A model generated the notes under the pieces. The model was given only the letters and a program-made list of their open reading frames with translations, searched no databases and was not told where the DNA came from. Made by a program: the position numbers and the translations under genes. This document shows positions 26,521 through 35,219 of a stretch of 64,000 nucleotides of DNA, piece by piece. The DNA comes from Methanoculleus sp. 7T. Its GTDB lineage: Archaea > Halobacteriota > Methanomicrobia > Methanomicrobiales > Methanoculleaceae. Each line of letters opens with the position of its first letter. The stretch's first letter is position 1. Where the stretch lies: contig NZ_JALPRP010000001.1 of assembly GCF_023195915.1 (NCBI RefSeq), positions 1,488,001 to 1,552,000 of the forward strand, given 5' to 3'.

Positions 26521-27647
26521 ATGGTTAGCCCTTCCCCGTATTGGGTGAACCGGTCAAACCCGGTCCCGGTCACCGCGCCCATATCCTCGAGGCGGACACC
26601 GCCGATCCCGGGGTAGTAGAGCCCGGGCTCGACGGTGACGACGTTTCCGGCGACGAGTTCCCCTCCCTGCGGTCCGAGCGACGGTTCTTCGTGGACCTCG
26701 AGCCCGACGCCGTGGCCGAGGCTGTGGGTGAACCCCCGCGTGTTGCTCTCGTAGCCGCGTTCGCCGAAGAGGTCCACCACCGCACGATAGAGGTCGGCAC
26801 CGACGGCGCCGGCCTTGACCATCGATGCGCCGAGGATCTTTGCGTCTCTGACGGCCTCGTACATCTCCCGGATCGCTGGCGACGGCTCGCCTTTCACCAC
26901 TGTCCGGGTCATGTCGGCGTGGTAGCCGGTCAGTTCGTCCTGCGGGAAGACGTCGATGACGATCGGTTCGTTCTCCAGGAGCGGCCCGGTGCCGAGGTTG
27001 TGCGGGAGGGCGGTATCGGGGCCGCAGGAGACGATGGTGTCTATCCCCCGGCACCCGTGGGCGAGGAGGAAGGCGTGCATCTCCGCCCGGACTGCTTCCG
27101 AGGTGAGGGGCCGGCCGTCCCGGTGGAGGACGCCGCCTTTCGGGCTGGAGGACCGGATGAGCGCGATCCCCCGCTCCATCGCCGCCTCGGTGACCCGCTG
27201 CACCGAGCGTATCTGCTCGATCTCTTCAGGCGTCTTGACCGCCCGCATCCCCTCGACCGTCCCTTTGCTGTCGAGGAGGACCGGGTGGAACGACTCGAGT
27301 TCCCGGGCGAGGGCCAGGGGGAAGTTGGCCGGGACCAGCACGGGGCCGGCGGCAAGGTCGGCGAGCATGTGGGCGGTCGCCCGCCAGCGCGGCTCTCCGG
27401 CCTTGATGTAGTCGAGGTATCCGGCGTCGGCGCGGGTGACGACCGCCGCGATTGATTCTCGGACCGCCCGCTCGTGCTCCATCTGCGGAACGATCAGCAT
27501 GCCGCGCTCACCGGGCTTTGCCACGTAGACCACGGGGTCGGTGGTGCGGAACCGGGTCAGGTAGAGCACGTTGGCATCTGCGGACGAACCGTAGGCAACG
27601 TATGCTGCTGCTCCGGCGTCCCGGATAGCAGAATCCAGTCCATTCAT
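26517..27647 (-). CDS. M24 family Xaa-Pro peptidase
   Basis: 376 residues from MNGLDSAIRD. N-terminal creatinase-like domain to about 150, then the pita-bread fold: IDVFPQDELTGYHADMTRTV (two Asp), SLGHGVGLEVHEEPSLG (His), VVTVEPGLYYPGIGGVRLED (two Glu). It should cleave X-Pro dipeptides. It overlaps the map gene by 4 nt, so two related metallopeptidases are co-expressed. The upstream frame crosses the promoter region of the divergent small membrane gene and is rejected as coding. Confidence 0.92.
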   Translation of the reverse strand: MNGLDSAIRDAGAAAYVAYGSSADANVLYLTRFRTTDPVVYVAKPGERGMLIVPQMEHERAVRESIAAVVTRADAGYLDYIKAGEPRWRATAHMLADLAAGPVLVPANFPLALARELESFHPVLLDSKGTVEGMRAVKTPEEIEQIRSVQRVTEAAMERGIALIRSSSPKGGVLHRDGRPLTSEAVRAEMHAFLLAHGCRGIDTIVSCGPDTALPHNLGTGPLLENEPIVIDVFPQDELTGYHADMTRTVVKGEPSPAIREMYEAVRDAKILGASMVKAGAVGADLYRAVVDLFGERGYESNTRGFTHSLGHGVGLEVHEEPSLGPQGGELVAGNVVTVEPGLYYPGIGGVRLEDMGAVTGTGFDRFTQYGEGLTI

Positions 27648-27706
27648 TTTATCAACTCTTCTGTTGAAACCACAAGTACTTTTACCACCGCGTTCAAGTA
27701 TGAATA

Positions 27707-27940
27707 ATGGATGAGGCAACCAAACAGGTCTTCAAAGGCAAGTTTATCGTGCTGACGGTCATGCTGAACGTCATCATCCTCTGTTTCGCCATGGCCGTCT
27801 TCGTCCTCCTCCGGTTCGCGCCCGAAGGAACCCTCGGCCTTGGGATCGGCGTTCTCCTCCTCGCCGTCGGGGCGGCCTTCTCCGTCTCGTTCCGAAAGCG
27901 GTATTACCAGACGAAGGCATGGCTGTACGAACAGCCGTAA
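27707..27940 (+). CDS. Small two-helix membrane protein
   Basis: 77 residues. A short charged N-terminus (MDEATKQVFKGK) precedes two hydrophobic segments (about 13-36 and 42-60), ending in a basic tail (SFRKRYYQTKAWLYEQP). No family recognised. It is followed 13 nt later by a small winged-helix gene and the two probably form a unit. Confidence 0.75.
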   Translation: MDEATKQVFKGKFIVLTVMLNVIILCFAMAVFVLLRFAPEGTLGLGIGVLLLAVGAAFSVSFRKRYYQTKAWLYEQP

Positions 27941-27953
27941 CGCGCATGAACCC

Positions 27954-28265
27954 ATGAAGGCGGATATGCTGGCGAAATTGAAGTCCGAGATCGAACTCGT
28001 ATCGAGGCACCTTGAGGTTATCCGGGCGGTCGTGGAGTACCAGCCCATCGGCATCATGAAACTCTCAGATATCCTCGACCTTCCCTACCACCGGGTCCGC
28101 TACTCGCTGCGGATCCTCGAGCAGGAGGGGTATATCCGCGCCTCTCCGGCCGGCGCGGTGGCCACGCCCCTCGCCGCCGACCTCCTCGACGGTCTGGAGG
28201 GGCAGGTCGACGACCTGATCGATCTCCTGCAGACCATCAAACAGGAGAATTCCCGTAATCTTTAA
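27954..28265 (+). CDS. Small winged-helix DNA-binding protein
   Basis: 103 residues. A clear winged helix-turn-helix (EYQPIGIMKLSDILDLPYHR, then VRYSLRILEQEGYIRAS) is flanked by amphipathic helices that may dimerise (N-terminal KLKSEIELVSRHLEVIRAV and C-terminal GLEGQVDDLIDLLQTIK). Similar small HTH proteins in methanogens are annotated only as putative regulators. It shares an apparent transcript with the small membrane protein and ends just before tRNA-Asn. Confidence 0.78.
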   Translation: MKADMLAKLKSEIELVSRHLEVIRAVVEYQPIGIMKLSDILDLPYHRVRYSLRILEQEGYIRASPAGAVATPLAADLLDGLEGQVDDLIDLLQTIKQENSRNL

Positions 28266-28303
28266 TAGGGTTCAAGCGAGACATTATAGAGCACTTATCC
28301 CGT

Positions 28304-28376
28304 GCCGCCATAACTCAGTTGGTAGAGTGGCTGGCTGTTAACCAGCATGTCACAGGTTCGAGTCCTGTTGGCGGCG
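28304..28376 (+). tRNA. tRNA-Asn (GTT)
   Basis: 73 nt. Acceptor GCCGCCA pairs with TGGCGGC; anticodon arm GCTGG-CTGTTAA-CCAGC gives anticodon GTT; T-arm ACAGG-TTCGAGT-CCTGT is canonical. Discriminator base G. CCA is not encoded. No intron. Confidence 0.96.
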
Positions 28377-28580
28377 CTTCCTTTTTCCTAACAACTCTTG
28401 GGTTTTTAGATACCGTTATTCTGCGAGCTTTGCGTCGCTCTTTTGACCTGCCGAACTACGTTTGCACCGGCGCCCGTGATGCGTTCCATCACCGCTCTGC
28501 CTGTCAATTCCGTCCAATCCCCTCGCCCGGCGTCGCACGGTTCCGACGTGCTAATATACCCCTATAGGACATCACATAGT

Positions 28581-28922
28581 ATGAGAAACGGCATCCTCAT
28601 GCTGGGCCTGATTGCGGTCCTTGTTCTCGCGTCCGGGTGTATGGGGCTCGTGGGCCCGAACCCCAAGGTGGTGCAGGACTCCGCGACCATGGATATCAGC
28701 CTCTCCAAAGGGCTTGTGTATACGATCGACGCACAGATCAAAAACGACGGGGCCGACGGCGACGTCACGGTAACGGCGGAGTTGATCGACGCGGAGAAGG
28801 GGTTCGTCCGGGATAAAGCGTCGAGAAAGGTCTTCATCCCGTCGGGAGAGACTCGGAAGGTCAGCTTCACGCTGGACGGGGAAGTGAGCAGGGACTACCA
28901 GTACCGCATCGAAGCACGGTAA
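28581..28922 (+). CDS. Small lipoprotein of unknown function
   Basis: 113 residues from MRNGILMLGL. Signal peptide with lipobox (VLASGC) then a ~90-residue domain (VYTIDAQIKNDGADGDVTVTA, GETRKVSFTLDGEV) resembling the FxLYD/CARDB-type beta-sandwich found in archaeal surface proteins. A TATA-like TAATATACC (28551-28559) lies ~25 nt upstream, so translation is near-leaderless. Confidence 0.75.
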   Translation: MRNGILMLGLIAVLVLASGCMGLVGPNPKVVQDSATMDISLSKGLVYTIDAQIKNDGADGDVTVTAELIDAEKGFVRDKASRKVFIPSGETRKVSFTLDGEVSRDYQYRIEAR

Positions 28923-29043
28923 CGGCCCCCTATCGGGCTCGTCCCGACGTTTGTGTTCTCCCCCAAGGAGATCCGTCGGCGAACAGAGGCGGCGGGGCGG
29001 CCCGCCGAAACCTACATCCTATGAAGCGCCATTTATAGATTGA

Positions 29044-29904
29044 ATGAACCGCTGGGGGCGTGATACTATCCTAAATAACCGACAGAGATGCCCGGCAGTC
29101 CTAGTCCACGGCTGGAGGAGCCATCCCGGCATCTGGAACCGGCTCGCCCCGGGGCTCTCCGGCTCGGCGGTGCCCTGCTGGAACTTCGACCACACAACGA
29201 TGCGGAATGCCGGGACGGAGACGATCGCCGTCGCCCTCCAAGACTACATCCGTGCGAAGCGCCGAGAGACCGGGTACGGCGGCCCGGTCGACCTCGTCTG
29301 CCACTCGATGGGGACCTGCATCGCCCGGTATCTCCTCGAGGTCCTCGACGGCGACGCACGGGAAGAGCAGGTCCGGCTTCTGGTCGGGATCGGCCCGCCG
29401 AACAACGGCTCATCGATGGCCGAACTCTTCAACGACCCCGAACGCGGCCCGGAGGTGATCCGGAGCCTTGCAGGCGTCTTCGTGCCGGAAGGCTACGACC
29501 CCCACGACGACACCATCGTGCAGGAGTTCCGTCCCGGAAGCAGGACCATTGCGGCACTCCGGGCCGCCGGAACCCGCGACGACGTCGCCTACCGGATTAT
29601 CCTGACCGCCAACATCACCGGAACGCCGGCGTTCTTCCCGGCATTCGACGGCAAGACCTGGGAACTCGCCCCGGACGGTGAGTGGCGGACGACCTACGCC
29701 GGCGACGGCATCGTCCCCCATACCGACTCATACCTTCCCGGAGCAGGCCTCGATATCCTTCCGACGGACTCCGGGAACCTGGCCCGGCACCCGGAGCACT
29801 ACTGCCACACCGGACTGCCGAGAAACCCCGAGGTGATCGCTCGGGTCACGGAGTATCTCTGCAACCCGGATGCCGGCCCGAGCAGGGTCTGCCCGGACCT
29901 ATAG
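29044..29904 (+). CDS. Alpha/beta-hydrolase, triacylglycerol lipase/esterase-like
   Basis: 286 residues. The opening PAVLVHGWRSHPGIW carries the HG oxyanion motif, the nucleophile elbow is CHSMG (about 87-91), followed by IGPPNNGSSMAEL typical of EstA/PGAP1-type lipases. A late His (HPEHYCHTGLP) is the probable triad member. No signal peptide, so intracellular. The substrate is not evident. A TATA-like element sits only ~12 nt before the ATG, so the promoter is uncertain. Confidence 0.82.
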   Translation: MNRWGRDTILNNRQRCPAVLVHGWRSHPGIWNRLAPGLSGSAVPCWNFDHTTMRNAGTETIAVALQDYIRAKRRETGYGGPVDLVCHSMGTCIARYLLEVLDGDAREEQVRLLVGIGPPNNGSSMAELFNDPERGPEVIRSLAGVFVPEGYDPHDDTIVQEFRPGSRTIAALRAAGTRDDVAYRIILTANITGTPAFFPAFDGKTWELAPDGEWRTTYAGDGIVPHTDSYLPGAGLDILPTDSGNLARHPEHYCHTGLPRNPEVIARVTEYLCNPDAGPSRVCPDL

Positions 29905-29938
29905 AGCGCTCGAAGGCACCCTACGGCCCCGAGGCCGC

Positions 29939-30229
29939 TCACCGCCTCCGCAAGGCCTGCCGTGCGGACTCTGCCCAGGCGTTGATTGCCCGCTCCAAAT
30001 CTTCTCCGGCTTTTCGTGCCGCCTGTTCGATATGCTCGTGCCCTTCGGGCGTCCCGAGCAGGTGGTGGCCGGCGCTCACCACGTCGGTGACCGCCTTCCG
30101 AACCGACTGAGAAGCCTCGTGCACGCGTTCTTCGACGGTGGGGGCGGCCTGTTCCGGCTCCGGCTCCGGTGTGGGTTCAGGGTCGAGAACCCATCGCCCC
30201 CGCTCAAAGTGTCCTTTCGTCTCGCTCAT
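29939..30229 (-). CDS. Small hydrophilic protein, paralogue A (GHFE-GRWV family)
   Basis: 96 residues. It opens SETKGHFERGRWVLDPEP, has a Pro/Glu linker and a helical second half (SQSVRKAVTDVVSAGHHLL, HIEQAARKAGEDLERAINAWAESA). A paralogue with the same layout lies at 30964-31236; the two flank a membrane-protein gene on the other strand. I know no function; the amphipathic helices could bind membrane or another protein. A TTTTATTC TATA element ~26 nt upstream supports the start. Confidence 0.7.
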   Translation of the reverse strand: MSETKGHFERGRWVLDPEPTPEPEPEQAAPTVEERVHEASQSVRKAVTDVVSAGHHLLGTPEGHEHIEQAARKAGEDLERAINAWAESARQALRRR

Positions 30230-30335
30230 AAGCGGAGATAGATCAGCCTTGAATAAAAATTCTGGCTTTTGCACCAACGCCTCCCCGTCCGACCGGTTGT
30301 GGGGATGTCTGCAGGTGAGGGACCGCGGGCATCCG

Positions 30336-30947
30336 ATGCGTAAGTTCATCTACTCCCGGCACTACAAAAGTAGCACGATGATTCGGGTTGCCGCCGTCGA
30401 GGAATGCGAGCGCAAGATCTCCCCCGAAGCCTGCCGGCTGCGGATCGCGCGATCCGTCGGGTCCGTGATCCTCTTTCTTCTGGTAGTACCTCACCTCCTC
30501 GGCCTCGCTTTCGGCGTACCCCTGCCGGCGGTCTTCACCCTCACGATGTCGACGCTCCTCCTTCAAGCAGCCGCAGCCGTCGTCGGTTTGGGGCTCGGGC
30601 TGCACCCGGCGGTCGTCCTTCTCTTCCTGACGTCGGTGGCGGTTGCCGTCATGATCGGCATCCTCGAGATCTGCGACCTCTTCGCCGAGCGCTCCCGGCT
30701 GATCCAGCGGTTGCTCACAAAAATCGACGCAAAAACGGGAAGGATCGAGTACCTGAAGCGTTACGGCGCCCTGATGCTCATCCCGATCATTTGGATCCCC
30801 GGGATCGCCCTCTACGGGGCCCCCGTCGTCGCGTGGCTCTTCCAGTATCCGAGAAGCACCTCCCTCCTCTGCATGGCCGCCGGATGGGCAATTGCGGTCA
30901 TCGCAGTCATGGCGGCGGCGCTGGGGCTCGTCAGTCTGGCCTTCTAA
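30336..30947 (+). CDS. Multi-pass membrane protein (possible COG2426 small exporter-like)
   Basis: 203 residues from MRKFIYSRHY; a second start at MIRVAAVEEC (30378) is possible and is preceded by a TATA-like ACAAAAGTA too close to choose. At least four hydrophobic segments, with a cytoplasmic loop RLIQRLLTKIDAKTGRIEYLKRYG leading into LMLIPIIWIPGIALYGAP, a layout recalling the COG2426/Sm_multidrug_ex family. Weak assignment. It lies between two paralogous small genes on the opposite strand. Confidence 0.55.
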   Translation: MRKFIYSRHYKSSTMIRVAAVEECERKISPEACRLRIARSVGSVILFLLVVPHLLGLAFGVPLPAVFTLTMSTLLLQAAAAVVGLGLGLHPAVVLLFLTSVAVAVMIGILEICDLFAERSRLIQRLLTKIDAKTGRIEYLKRYGALMLIPIIWIPGIALYGAPVVAWLFQYPRSTSLLCMAAGWAIAVIAVMAAALGLVSLAF

Positions 30948-30963
30948 TAAGGAGTCGGCCTGA

Positions 30964-31236
30964 TCAGCGGCGCTTCAGCGCACGCCGGGCCGATTCCGCA
31001 ACATCGTTGACCGCCCGAGAGAGATCGGCACCGGCCGCCCGCGCCGTACGCTCGATGTGTTCCCGCCCTTCCGCCGTCCCGAAAAGGTGGCGGCCGAGCC
31101 CGAAGACGTCGTCGATCGCCTTCCGAACCGATTGGGAGGTCTCTTGGATCCGTTCCCCGATAGCCGGGGCATCCGTCGCGGGTTCGGGGTCCTCGACCCA
31201 CCGACCCTGCTCGAAGTGGCCCTGTGGTTCGCTCAT
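30964..31236 (-). CDS. Small hydrophilic protein, paralogue B (GHFE-GRWV family)
   Basis: 90 residues. SEPQGHFEQGRWVEDPEP at the start and SQSVRKAIDDVFGLGRHLFG plus HIERTARAAGADLSRAVNDV later mirror the protein at 29939-30229, with a shorter linker. Both end in a basic RRALKRR/RQALRRR tail. A GTTTTTATCC promoter element ~30 nt before the ATG suggests independent transcription. Function unknown. Confidence 0.7.
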   Translation of the reverse strand: MSEPQGHFEQGRWVEDPEPATDAPAIGERIQETSQSVRKAIDDVFGLGRHLFGTAEGREHIERTARAAGADLSRAVNDVAESARRALKRR

Positions 31237-31347
31237 AAACTAAGAATTACGACGATTCGGGATAAAAACCTGATTTTTCAGCCGATCTCTATCTCGACCG
31301 GGGAGCAGGAACACTTTTTCCCTGCCGGGATAAGGTATCCTGGAGCC

Positions 31348-32139
31348 ATGAACAACGACCTGAAGGCGGCCGTCCTAGAGCGGTGCCGGAGGATGGAGAT
31401 CCCGCTTGTGGGGGTCGCAAGCACGGACCGGTGGGAAAACCCGCCGTTCCGGCCATGGATGCCGGAGGAGTTCTACCCGCAGTCGATCTTTCCCGAAGCC
31501 CGGTCGGTGATCGTCATCGGCCTCCCGGTCCACCTCCCGGTGCTCGAGACCTCCCCCTCGATCTACTACCACGAGTTGTATAAGACCGTCAACACCCTGC
31601 TCGACCAGTACACCTACCGGCTCGCATCGTTCCTCAACGACCGCGGCTACCCTTCGGTCTTCGTACCCCGCGACGGCTACGGGAGCATCGAGGTCCTCCT
31701 GAAGAACCCCGTCGCCTTCTTCTCGCACCGGCACGCCGCGCTCCTTGCGGGGCTCGGGACCTTCGGCGTGAACAACACCCTCATCACCCCCGAATACGGC
31801 CCCCGGGTCAGGTTCGGCTCGGTCCTCACCGCCGCAGACCTCCCGCCCGACCCTCTGCTCGCGGAGGGCCTCTGCACCCGGTGCATGCGGTGTGTCAAGG
31901 CCTGCCCTGTGAGGGCGCTCGACGGGCGGGACTACCCCGAGGGCCTGACCGACATGGCCGCCTGTGCCCGAAACAGCGCTGCCCTCGCCCGGCGCCACAT
32001 CTCTCCCTGCGGCATCTGCATCAAGGTCTGCCCTGTGGGGGAAGACAGGCGGCACTACGGCCGGGACACCCCTGCCGGCGATGAAGACCCGCGCCGCCAC
32101 CGGGCCCGGGAACACGTGCAGAAGTACGGCGGGCTGTAA
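31348..32139 (+). CDS. Iron-sulfur protein related to epoxyqueuosine reductase (QueG/COG1600)
   Basis: 263 residues. The N-terminal domain (MEIPLVGVASTDRWE, VIVIGLPVHLP, VFVPRDGYG) resembles the corrinoid-binding half of QueG-type proteins, and the C-terminal part carries two [4Fe4S] motifs: CTRCMRCVKACPVRAL and CGICIKVCPVGEDRRHYG. Archaea do not make queuosine by the bacterial route, so the substrate is open; a corrinoid-linked reduction is the family-based guess. A long open extension upstream runs antisense through the small paralogue gene and is not coding. Confidence 0.8.
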   Translation: MNNDLKAAVLERCRRMEIPLVGVASTDRWENPPFRPWMPEEFYPQSIFPEARSVIVIGLPVHLPVLETSPSIYYHELYKTVNTLLDQYTYRLASFLNDRGYPSVFVPRDGYGSIEVLLKNPVAFFSHRHAALLAGLGTFGVNNTLITPEYGPRVRFGSVLTAADLPPDPLLAEGLCTRCMRCVKACPVRALDGRDYPEGLTDMAACARNSAALARRHISPCGICIKVCPVGEDRRHYGRDTPAGDEDPRRHRAREHVQKYGGL

Positions 32140-32158
32140 GCCCGCCAATAAAGATTGG

Positions 32159-32857
32159 TTATTCCTGTTTCATTCTGCCCATCAACCGGTCCATGATCTC
32201 CGGCGCCCGGTCCCGGAGACCGAAACCGACGATGATGGCGATTGCCGCGCCGACGCCGAGCCCGATCCCCCAAGCGAGCGGGATGACCAAAACATAGATG
32301 ATCGAGAGGTCGAGCAGGAGTTGCTGGAGTGCAAGGACGACGACGATGAAGTAGAAGAATGCCCGGAGCGCCAGCGCGATCACTCCGAAGCCCTGGACCC
32401 TCTGTGTCTCCCCCATGCCCTCGAGGAAGTCCATGAGCCAGTCGATCAGGATGACACCGACGACCAAGATCAGGATGAACGCGATGATGTTCGGGATGTA
32501 GGCTACGATAACGCCGACCGCCGTCGTCAGGGACGGGATCTGGAGGACGCTGACAGCCGCGAGGATCGCGAGGAGGTAGATGATCCAGCGGACGATGAGT
32601 TCGAATAGGTGGACGATGCTCACCCGCGATCGTTCGATGTAGGCCCCGGCCGAGGTCCTCCTGAGGGCGTCGTCGACGCCGGTTCGGTCAACAATCTCTG
32701 CGGCGACCCTTCCGAGAACACGTCCCAGAATCCAGCCGATGATAAGAATGATGATTGCTGCGATGATGTTTGGCAGAAACAGAATGATGTTGCGTGTTAA
32801 TTCTTGGAGAGGTGCGAACGGCGCAAATATCTGCGCTACGAGGTCTCCTTTTGCCAC
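32159..32857 (-). CDS. Conserved TM-helix protein, mechanosensitive-channel related
   Basis: 232 residues from GTG (a TTG six codons upstream, at 32875, is an alternative). Five or so hydrophobic segments; repeated LPNIIAAIIILIIGWILGRVLG and IPNIIAFILILVVGVILIDWL match the 'conserved TM helix' repeats found in MscS-related proteins. There is no clear MscS beta-domain at the end. A TATA element (TTAATATAG, about 32890-32898) predicts a start of transcription near 32868, favouring GTG 32857. The start region overlaps a perfect 9-bp inverted repeat. Confidence 0.72.
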   Translation of the reverse strand: MAKGDLVAQIFAPFAPLQELTRNIILFLPNIIAAIIILIIGWILGRVLGRVAAEIVDRTGVDDALRRTSAGAYIERSRVSIVHLFELIVRWIIYLLAILAAVSVLQIPSLTTAVGVIVAYIPNIIAFILILVVGVILIDWLMDFLEGMGETQRVQGFGVIALALRAFFYFIVVVLALQQLLLDLSIIYVLVIPLAWGIGLGVGAAIAIIVGFGLRDRAPEIMDRLMGRMKQE

Positions 32858-32875
32858 GGTATACCACCGTGGCAA
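32851..32875. promoter_or_regulatory. Inverted repeat over the start of the channel-like gene
   Basis: TTGCCACGG and CCGTGGCAA, perfect 9-bp arms around 7 nt, lie exactly over the predicted transcription start and first codons. Candidate operator for a dimeric repressor, or an mRNA hairpin hiding the start codon. Confidence 0.45.
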
Positions 32876-32966
32876 GGTATGGTAGGTACTATATTAACCT
32901 GATGTGCCTGCCGCCGGGCCGTGGTGCCGGCGGAGGCGACAGACAGGGAATCCTCCCGGAGCCCGA

Positions 32967-35219
32967 TCAGGTCAGATTTGCGGCCGGGCTTCGGGAACGT
33001 TTGGTGTAGCGGTGCATCAGCGCAAGGATCGCCGGCATGACGACGATCGCACCCACGAGCGAGAACCCCACCGATATGACCGTCACGATCCCGAAGTTGC
33101 TGGTGATGTTGAACGTCGAGAGGGTGAGCGCCGCGAACCCGAAGACCGTCGTCAGCCCCGAGACCGTCACCGCGGTCCCGATCTTCTGCACGGCCGTCTG
33201 GATGGCGTCGAGGAACTCCATGCCCCGGGCAAGTTCCTCCTCGCACCGCTCCATGATCAGGATGGTGTACTCCGAGGCCACCCCGATCGTCATCGACCCG
33301 AGGACGGCGGTCAGCGGCGTGTAGTCGAGGCCGAGGAAGTACATGATCGCCCCGTTCCAGCCCACGATGAAGACGATCGGGATGACCGGCGAGACGGCGT
33401 TGGTCTTCCTGTAGACGAGGAGCAGAAATCCGAGGATGAAGGTGAACCCGAGCACGGTCATCAGCGTTCTCGACTCGCTGATGTCGTCCATGACGGCGGC
33501 GAACATCTCAAGGCCGCCCGTCACCTTCACCGTCACGCCGGCCGGAGGCTCGTTCCAAACCGCATCCCTCTGCATCCTCCCGATGAGGGACTTGGCGACA
33601 TCCATCTCCATCGAGATCGTGGAGAACTCAAGCACCGCTTCCATGTTCCCGTTGAGGTAGCGTTTTTTGGTCGGCGCCGGAATCCTGTCGAGGATCTCGG
33701 CGATCTCTCCGCTCGTCTCGGGCAGGACTCCGTTGTTGTTGTCTGCAATCAGGGTTGCAATGCTCGTAACCCCGATTATCTTGTCGTTGCGTTCCAGTTC
33801 ATACGCTCCGAACCGGGCTATCCACGCAAGTGTCTCACGGTCGAGGACGTTCTCGCCGGTCACGATGATCGGGATGGTGCTCGTCGCCCCCATGGTCCGG
33901 GTGATCTTCTCCATATCCTGGAGTGCGGGCATATCGTCGGGGACGAAGGTCTTCTCGTCCGCACTGATGGGGACGCTCCGGTCGAGGTAGAAGCCTCCAG
34001 CCGCGACCACCGCAAAGAGCAGGATGACGGGGAACGGGTGTTTTGCAACCGTATAGGCCAACCGGCCGAGGAGACGGTCATACCGCTCGAGGAGAGAGTT
34101 CCCGGACTCCGGGGCAGGGTCGGAAGGCCTTGCTTCTCTCTTCGGCCGGTATTTCATGATGACCGCAAAGACCGGGACGATGACGAGCGCCGCGATGTAA
34201 CAGGAGACCACCCCGATGGTGCAGACCATCCCGAAGTCGGCCACCATCGGCACCGGGGCAAAGAACATCGCGATGAACCCAAGCGACGTTGCGGCCATGG
34301 CGATGAGGACCGAGGGGCCGGACCGGGCGACGGCGGCCGTTACGGCTTTTGGGATCGTACTGTTCCGGACCTCCTCGTCGAACCGGGAATGAAGTTGGAT
34401 CGCGTAGTCGATCCCGATCCCGATCAGCACCGGGAACGCGCCGATCACCGTCATGCTGACCGGGATCCCGAAGAGGCCCATGAACCCGAAGGTCATGATC
34501 AGCCCGACGGCCACGACCGCGACGGGGAGAAGGCGGTAGCGGACGTGGGAGAAGAGGAGCGAGACCGCGAGGACCATGAGCACCATGGCCGCAAGGATCA
34601 GCACGCCCATCTCGGTCCCCATCGCCTCCCCCATCTCCTTCGAGAACGCCGGGTTCCCGGAGACCGTGACCGCGAGGCCCGGCGGAGGCTCCGATATGCG
34701 GATGGCGGACTCGATGTTTTCAAGAACCTGCTGCTGGGCATCCGTGGAGACGCCCGGCTCAAGGGTGATGACGCCGATGGTCATGAGGTCCGAGGGCAGC
34801 ATCCGCTCGACGAGTTCCGGCGGAGCCTGTCCGATGATCCCGTCTATCTCCGCCGTGGACGAGGGCAGGGTGCCGCCGTTCGCCTGTTTGAGGAGATCGA
34901 CGACCCCGGAGACCCCGGTGACGTAACGTTCGTTCCTGAGGTCTTCGTGGAGGTTGTCGATATATCTGAGGACGTCGGGACTCCTGACGCTGTCCGCCTC
35001 ATAGATGAGCATGATCGCATCGGAACCGTAAGTGTCCTTGTAGTGGGCAAGGAGCGCACCTCTGGGAGTGGTCTTGTCGAGATACGTATCGTCGCCGGTC
35101 TCCATCGTCACCATCGAGAGCCCGAAGAACGCGAGGACGAAGACGGCTGCGGCAACCCCGGCGACGGCCCAGGTGTGGCTGTTGATCGTCTCGGCGAGCC
35201 ACTCGTAGGGGTTCTTCAT
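32967..35219 (-). CDS. RND superfamily exporter (MMPL/HAE3-type)
   Basis: 750 residues. Two repeats of a hydrophobic helix, ~170-residue extracellular domain and five-helix bundle. Landmarks: IGIGIDYAIQLHSRFDEE and the matching second-half TIGVASEYTILIMERCEEE, which are the SSD/MMPL TM4 segments. HAE3-type RND proteins in archaea are thought to export hydrophobic compounds or lipids. The ATG overlaps the stop of the upstream small gene (ATGA), so the pair is co-translated. Confidence 0.92.
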   Translation of the reverse strand: MKNPYEWLAETINSHTWAVAGVAAAVFVLAFFGLSMVTMETGDDTYLDKTTPRGALLAHYKDTYGSDAIMLIYEADSVRSPDVLRYIDNLHEDLRNERYVTGVSGVVDLLKQANGGTLPSSTAEIDGIIGQAPPELVERMLPSDLMTIGVITLEPGVSTDAQQQVLENIESAIRISEPPPGLAVTVSGNPAFSKEMGEAMGTEMGVLILAAMVLMVLAVSLLFSHVRYRLLPVAVVAVGLIMTFGFMGLFGIPVSMTVIGAFPVLIGIGIDYAIQLHSRFDEEVRNSTIPKAVTAAVARSGPSVLIAMAATSLGFIAMFFAPVPMVADFGMVCTIGVVSCYIAALVIVPVFAVIMKYRPKREARPSDPAPESGNSLLERYDRLLGRLAYTVAKHPFPVILLFAVVAAGGFYLDRSVPISADEKTFVPDDMPALQDMEKITRTMGATSTIPIIVTGENVLDRETLAWIARFGAYELERNDKIIGVTSIATLIADNNNGVLPETSGEIAEILDRIPAPTKKRYLNGNMEAVLEFSTISMEMDVAKSLIGRMQRDAVWNEPPAGVTVKVTGGLEMFAAVMDDISESRTLMTVLGFTFILGFLLLVYRKTNAVSPVIPIVFIVGWNGAIMYFLGLDYTPLTAVLGSMTIGVASEYTILIMERCEEELARGMEFLDAIQTAVQKIGTAVTVSGLTTVFGFAALTLSTFNITSNFGIVTVISVGFSLVGAIVVMPAILALMHRYTKRSRSPAANLT

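Noticed and set aside
28319-28567. Plus-strand 82-codon frame starting inside tRNA-Asn
   Set aside because: Begins in the tRNA body and runs through its 3' flank; no supporting signal.
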